In this document: piece after piece, positions 58,146-64,000 of the stretch | How positions within the stretch are numbered: the first letter of the stretch is position 1 | How the letters are laid out: each line of letters opens with the position of its first letter | Program-made: the position numbers and the translations under genes | Notes under the pieces: generated by a model | Databases searched by the model: none | Told to the model about the DNA's origin: nothing | Seen by the model: only the letters and a program-made list of their open reading frames with translations | Source of the DNA: Rachycentron canadum | Taxonomy: Eukaryota > Chordata > Actinopteri > Carangiformes > Rachycentridae | Assembly (NCBI GenBank): GCA_038496675.1 | Contig: CM076659.1 | Coordinates: 6,373,072 to 6,437,071 of the forward strand | Length of the DNA: 64,000 bases | Direction: 5' to 3'

Positions 58146-59279
58146 TGCAACCACGTTATCACAACCAAGTGTGTTGGGTGTCTTTTACCTGTGTGTGCCC
58201 AGTGCCTCATGTTCTCATAACCTGTCCACTGTTTTAATACATTTAGGAGTGTTTTTAAGTGTGCACACAAAGTACAAAGTAAAATATCTAAAAAGAATTT
58301 CAGTTAAGGTCAAATTGTCAGTTGTTATGTAAACAGCTGCATGTTCATAATTATTCAGCAGGAGTTTTTTCCCTCTCTTCTGTTTCCTAATAGCTGACTG
58401 CTATCTGCTGCAGGTTCTCCACAGATGTATTGTGGCCAAATGAAAATGCCAGTGGACCCACAGAGGAAAGAGGACGTGTCAGCGTGAAATACTATGGGAA
58501 GGAAAAGCCAGTCTGAAACCAGGAAAAACAGACACAGTGCCTGAAGTTTTCCCTTTTTCCAAACATCTAATCCAAACTTGCGTGTGGAATCATGTCAGAG
58601 AAATATGGAATAATATCCCTCAACTGTTTACGTAAATGTTACATGCCGCCTTAGAGAGTATTATTTGCTTTTGTGGTCGAAATGTGTTTAGGAAAAGAGC
58701 GGTTTTGCAGATTTTATCTTTTTTAAATATTCATTTTCCCTTCCAGTAGGAACGCAAATGCTGCCAGGGGATAGAGCTGAAGCAAATGCGTCATCCACCA
58801 GCATCTCCTGATCCCATCTACTGTACGTATGAGTGCGCTGGGACTCCATGTTGCATCTGACGGGGCTTCTACATGACGCTGTTTTCCTGTTTGTAAATAT
58901 GAAGCTATCTGTAGGCAGTGAGCTGTTTGATCTCCCTCTTTTTCTGTCCTTCACTGAGCTAATCTTTCTACAGTACACACGAGCTTTGTTTCATTGTACC
59001 CAGGGGCAGAATGTAAACACTGCCTCTGCCCACAGTGTGTAGTATGTGTGTGTGTCTCTGTTTACTCTTGCCGGCCGTTGTGTGCGTGGGCTGCTTGTTT
59101 GGATTGGCTCCCCATAAGGACAGTGTGAATTTACAAGTTTGTTTTTTTTTGAGTTGAGTCTGCCATACTCTCCCCTCTGTCCATCCTGCATGTCTGTGTG
59201 TGTGTGTGTGTGTAGTGTGTGTCTATATGTCTGTTGTTTGTTCCATTGTAATGTGGATGTGTATTATTGGAGCATGTTT

Positions 59280-59560
59280 GTACTGGCACCCACGCCAGGC
59301 CCCCCGGACCAGCGGAAGCTCCCAGACCAGAGGAAGTGCCGGGCTCCTTTGTGAACACGGTCTCCCCGGATTAAACGTATTGCGCCCTTAATGCAGGCCC
59401 TTTCTCCTGGGGATTATCTGAGGGACAGGGGGGCGCCCACTCCTTCTTGGGCCCTGTCACCAAAATTCAACACAGCGTCACCAGACCGCTCCCTAGCCCC
59501 CTTGCTAGGATACAGGACATGAGGGGAGGCATTGTGCCCCCAGAGACAATGCTAAAGTGA
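59280..59560. promoter_or_regulatory. Candidate conserved GC-rich non-coding element
   Basis: A GC-rich block in AT-rich intergenic DNA, with an OTX/PITX-type GGATTA at 59368-59373 and CTTAATG nearby. Confidence 0.3.
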
Positions 59561-60079
59561 TTAGCCTGAGTTATTAAGGGACCATAGAAAATGCATTTTG
59601 ACATGGGGCTTTAAGTTGATCCAGCTCACTGTTGGACATGCTGAAAATATTCACAAGCATCAGGTTGTTGTGTACATATGTTTAGGCATTCCCAATTGGA
59701 CTCAAACTGAACTGATTTATTTGCGAAATAGTTGAAATTCATTGCCTGTTTAATACGACTGTCAAAGAGTTGTACACTTTATAAGGAGGAACGAGTGACT
59801 TTAAAGAGAACAGAAGCATTAATGAACTCTACTTAATAGATGTGATTTATATGGATTGTTACTTGCTTTGTCACAGGCAGTGCGTGAGGTTTACACACTT
59901 ATTATATCTCTGCACCAGGACCTCAAACAGTAAACCACCCTCTTTTCTGTGTACTCTTTAATGTAATTTGCACAGTTTTTCCATAGGGAATACTGTACAT
60001 TTTGCCCAGTGTTTAGTTAAGTTTCCTCAAGTATTTTACATAGATACAATATTAAAATACTTCTACTGAGTATTTTTGT

Positions 60080-60310
60080 TTTATGCAACCTTATATGAGG
60101 GAAATATTGAACCCCTTATAAAAGGAATCCCCCTTAGGGTAAAATTAAAAAAAAAAAAAAAAAGCAGACAACACAAATATATGAAAATAAGGTACAATGC
60201 ATTGTTAAATATTGAACCTTTGGTTCTCAATCTTTTACTTGTGACTCCATTACAAAAAACAGTGTAGTATTGGGGCCCCTTGTCACATATCAGATGTCTA
60301 TGAGCTCTTA
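60080..60310. mobile_element. Old interspersed repeat, probably hAT-Charlie-like
   Basis: GGTTCTCAATCTTTTACTTG then TGACTCCATTAC resembles the widespread GGTTCTCAACCTTT...GTGACCCC repeat motif. A poly-A run of 17 bases at 60147-60163 interrupts it. No terminal repeats could be placed. Confidence 0.4.
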
Positions 60311-63300
60311 GCTGTTCAACCAAAGCAATATTTCCTCTAAAACCTCTCAGATGGTTTCATTAAAAAGCCCAAGGAGGAAAAACTCCCCAAAAACTGAACT
60401 TTCTTTCTTGTTTTCAACTTGTTTTCAATTACCAACTACAAGACTAAATTAACCAGCTGCAACTGCGAAACACTGATGCATTAGGATTAATAATCTAATA
60501 ATCTTTAATAATCTCTTGTGTAGTAATATTGTCACGGGCAATTTTCTACAGAATGAGAGATTTTGCTTTTGATATTTTAAATGTAGGACTTTTACTTGAA
60601 TAAAACATCATTTTTAGATTTCGGTATCACAGTTTATACTTAGCTGAATCATGGAACTATATCCCAAAATATATGTCATAAAACAAAGGTTTGTGGTAAT
60701 TGATCTTATTTAATTCATTGACTATAAAGGTGAAGAGAAGAGGTTTTAAAGACTTGCTGTGTAGGCATGGAGACAATGAGTGCAGGGAGATAAATGTTGT
60801 CATCATATAAAACCCCATCTAACTGTTAGTGCTCTCTCATTCTCTCCCTCCAGGTCTTTACCACATTAATGTCTCTCTTCTATTTACCCCCCTCCCTCGT
60901 GCTCCTTCATTGTCTTTTCTGCAGCTCCTCTGGCACAGGCCTGTGCATCTCTTTCTCTCTGAGGCAGTCATACATATTCCCACTGGCATTAGAATACTAA
61001 TGTGTCAGAGTGAATAGAGTAAAGCTGTTGGGTGGTGGTGGGAGTCGACCCACCTCTCAATATGTGCGCTGTCTCTTCTGGGGAGTCTAAATCTTTTTTC
61101 GCTCGCTCTCTCCCTTCTGTTCACTCAGCCTCACTTTCATTGAATTCTGCTATGGAAACTTTCTTCTCCCTGCCCTGTCCCCTGTCCCCTGTAGTTTCTG
61201 CTGCATGTGGGAAATATATTTTCAGGACGTTTAGAACAGGTAGAAAGAGTCACAACCAACACCAACCCCCCTCCTTGAACGTCCATCCCTCCCAGTCCTC
61301 GCCCATGAAAGCCAACCCAGCCAATATTTGCAGAGCTCTAAATCTTCGCCTGTTGAATGCTGCTGTTGTTGTGGTGGAGGGGAGTGCTTGGCATTGTCAC
61401 GGCAACCTGCTGGGTCTGAGGGAGAGCTGGCCCATGGAGGAGAACAGAAAAATGTCTCTATAATTAAGATTATAAAAACGCTGATATTTACAGCCTGCAC
61501 AGGCTACAGAACTCCAGTGGAGCGAGAGAAGTTGTAGCAGCAAAACTGAATCCTTTTGACACAGTTTTTCCTCACTGTGTCATTAATGCTGTTTTTATTG
61601 ATGGAGGTTTCGTACAGGACACCAGCAGATGGTTCAGTTTTTGTCATGCATCTCATACTCAATATTGTCATGAATCTTCTGTGGAACATGCAAATGCATA
61701 TGAATTTTCTCTAATTGCCTTTTCACACTTTTCTTTGTCTGCACAACACACACCTCATTCCCAGCCTCTCATTTCCCTCTTTTACTCACACCTCTTTTCA
61801 TGCTCTAAATGCAGTTGGCCCTCAAATTCAACCAATAAAAAGTACAATCTTTCCTCCTAATAACCTATAATATCTTAATAAGCCGTGTTTCTTCACCAGA
61901 AACGATTCTTTTAGATTAGGTTTCAAGTAAGTACTCATGATGTAGGTACTTAGTTGTCAATGTGGCTAAAAAGGGTTTTGTAATACTATATCATGCAAAA
62001 TAATAGAGATTTTGTGGACTTCTGTACTCGCAACATGCCTGACCCCCACGCCACAAACCTCTCAATCTATATCAATCATTAGCAGATAGATTGCAGGATT
62101 GTATGTTCTGCCCCCAGCTCTGCAGCATCACCTCCGCCTTTTTCTCCCAAGTTAGAGAATCCTCCCCACATGAGCAGCCATTCCTGATTAGCCACACATT
62201 TGAGAAATGTCAGAAATGTTTCATGCGTCTTGTCTCAGCTCTACTGGTGCAGTCAGACGTCTATACAGGAATGATAAAGGCACAGGGCCGTGGAGCTCAG
62301 GGGTTCAGAGGGGAGGCCCTGCATGCTGTGGGCCCACTGTTTGGTTTGGAGGATGAAACCCTTGACCAACTTCTGCTACCCCTCAGATGCATATGTAGAA
62401 TGTGCATCTGATGTGTTTTTCTTTTCTGTGAGAAACCAGAGGGCAGAACTAAAATCAGCCCATTCGTTACGGACCAGACCATCTGAACTCCAGTTGCCCG
62501 ACAGCTCCTGAGACCGTTGAGCCATTTGCAGAAACACTTAACTGAACAAATGTTTTTATTTCTAGCAGAAAGTGGGCACTGGCCATCGACAGTGGGAGAG
62601 GGTGCGGCTTCTGGTGGAGCTGCCAGGTGTAGATGAATGAGGAAAGGGGGACAGATGGGGTAGCGGAGCACAATCCATTTATGAAATTGAGTCTGGAGAA
62701 GAGTTCAGTTGGGAAAAAAAGTTGTAGCAGCATATTTCATGGACTGCATACACAGTTTGATGACCATCTTTACGATGTCATTTAGTATAAGTGATGTAAA
62801 TACACTGTGAAAGGAATATAACCCCATAGTGTGTGGATTTTATTGTTATTTTAGGTTTTTACTAAATAAATGCCAACTATAGTGCTGTAAATGCAAGTTT
62901 ACCCTCAAAAACACGCTTGAGGATGATGTGAACCTATGTAAAACTATTAAAAACGTTAAGTGCAGTGAGTTCAGGTAACAGCCAATACATCAATATAAAC
63001 CACAATTGTATTAAATACTTTGGTTGATGTGGTTTGCTTGGACAGCGCACGCAGAGAGAGAATCCATGTCTGGGTTATGACTTTGCGGTAGCTACATGGC
63101 GCCCGTAAATCGAACCAAATAAGGACAGTGGCCAGAAATCATGCTCACTCCAAAAGCTGGAGCCTCCAAGCCATACGGAGATAGAAGGAGAGATTCACTG
63201 ATCTCAGAAATCCCCCATGGCATGCAGCCTGACCTGCTGTCATCCAGCCCCTGTGGCCGCTGGATCTGGGCCCATCAGTGGCTGATCAGTCTCACAGAAC

Positions 63301-64000
63301 ACAAACTATTCCACACTAGTGGGGGTGTTGGATGTGCGTGAGTGTGCTGGCTTAAAGTCTTCTCTGAAGGTTTATTGCTGACTTTGCTGATGCATTATCA
63401 GGGATTCACTGACTATTCCATCATACCAGAACTCATCCAAGTCAAAGTACAGCCACATAAGAATAGAAATAGAAAGATTTTACTTTTCTTTCCTCTTTGA
63501 CATTGTTCTACCTACATAGGCAACCATATTTGACCTCTTGGTCATTGCTAAACAAAGACAGCAAGGGCCCAAATGTCTCTCAACAGCGATTCAACAGACG
63601 CTTGATCAGGTCAACATATGAGGCCGCAATGAAGAAAGTTGTTGGCAGAGGGGATTTCTCAGAAAATATCCCCTTCGCTGGTTAGCAAGCCACAAATCCT
63701 TGTTTTGGCCAGAGGACTTTGCTGAATTAGCAAGAAAAAATAGAGGGTAGCGGATGAGTAAAATGGAAGAAAACAGTGAGCTGCCATACAAATTAAACGC
63801 AGATTGTGTATGTATGATTTTTATGTCACTAACGAAAAGAGAAAAAAAAAAGGAAAAGATGAAAAATGGAGAGAAATAGACATCATTGGGCTGGCTGGGC
63901 TTCTTGTTTCATTTGGCGAATTGAGCCTCAGCACCATTACAGTCATTAACCAGGAATCCAGAGTTAGGGAAAAGAAAACCAGGCCTTTCCTTCCTCTTTT

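Larger units (their letters stand above)
55726..64000. other. Intergenic region downstream of ate1
   Basis: More than 8 kb without a recognisable exon on either strand. It holds a degenerate minisatellite (57905-58145), a (TG)n run near 59197-59212, an old interspersed repeat (about 60080-60310) and complex blocks at 57340-57620 and 59280-59560. In human the gene after ATE1 is FGFR2 on the same strand, so this may be its regulatory upstream; that is inference. Confidence 0.55.

Noticed and set aside
1..64000. CRISPR array, bacterial operon, prophage or biosynthetic cluster
   Set aside because: The window is spliced vertebrate DNA. Spaced repeats are microsatellites or a minisatellite, without the direct-repeat and unique-spacer pattern.
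55726..64000. First exon of fgfr2
   Set aside because: No signal peptide or immunoglobulin-domain exon could be read in this interval on the plus strand; any such exon must lie beyond the window.

Overview
The window is nuclear DNA of a ray-finned fish, most likely a percomorph teleost. The evidence is spliced vertebrate genes with GT-AG introns, dense (CA)n, (CT)n and (ATT)n microsatellites, and short hAT-type elements whose termini (AGTTGCAGCC type) I recognise as common in fish genomes. Genes are multi-exon, so most open frames between them are chance.

Layout. At 1-77 (minus strand) is the first part of a RING-finger gene of TRIM type, cut by the window edge. At about 880-7170 (plus strand) lies aldh18a1, encoding mitochondrial delta-1-pyrroline-5-carboxylate synthase (P5CS). 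It has one untranslated and sixteen coding exons giving 776 or 778 residues. The tandem splice donor that makes the short and long (+Val-Asn) enzyme forms is preserved. Less than 300 bases after its likely 3' end, on the same strand, begins ate1 (coding 7450-55013), the arginyl-tRNA--protein transferase of the Arg/N-degron pathway. It has twelve coding exon positions. Position 7 exists as two homologous 129-base alternatives, 7a and 7b. The protein is 508 residues with either one.

The introns of ate1 fill most of the window. They hold three recognisable hAT-like miniature elements (about 11690-12012, 27784-28111, 47685-47980), a possible tRNA-derived SINE head (about 51420-51475), many microsatellites, one assembly gap (32041-32408) flanked by poly-C and (CA)n, strong perfect inverted repeats (20065-20094, 22721-22746, 37852-37890), and several stretches that look like conserved regulatory elements. 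From 55726 to the end no gene is visible. That tail holds a degenerate 21-base minisatellite (57905-58145), an old interspersed repeat near 60080-60310, and non-repetitive blocks that may be enhancers. In human, ATE1 is followed on the same strand by FGFR2, so this tail may be the upstream regulatory territory of fgfr2. That is inference.

How the genes work: P5CS turns glutamate into P5C for proline, ornithine and arginine synthesis. ATE1 uses arginyl-tRNA to mark proteins for turnover. They touch arginine metabolism from opposite ends, but their adjacency is probably a synteny accident; in human they lie far apart on chromosome 10. No wholly new system was found. The most interesting items are the two splicing devices (the P5CS tandem donor and the ATE1 7a/7b pair, which is not policed by reading frame), the unusual aldh18a1-ate1 adjacency, an internal 13-residue duplication in ATE1 exon 5, and the isolated long hairpins.
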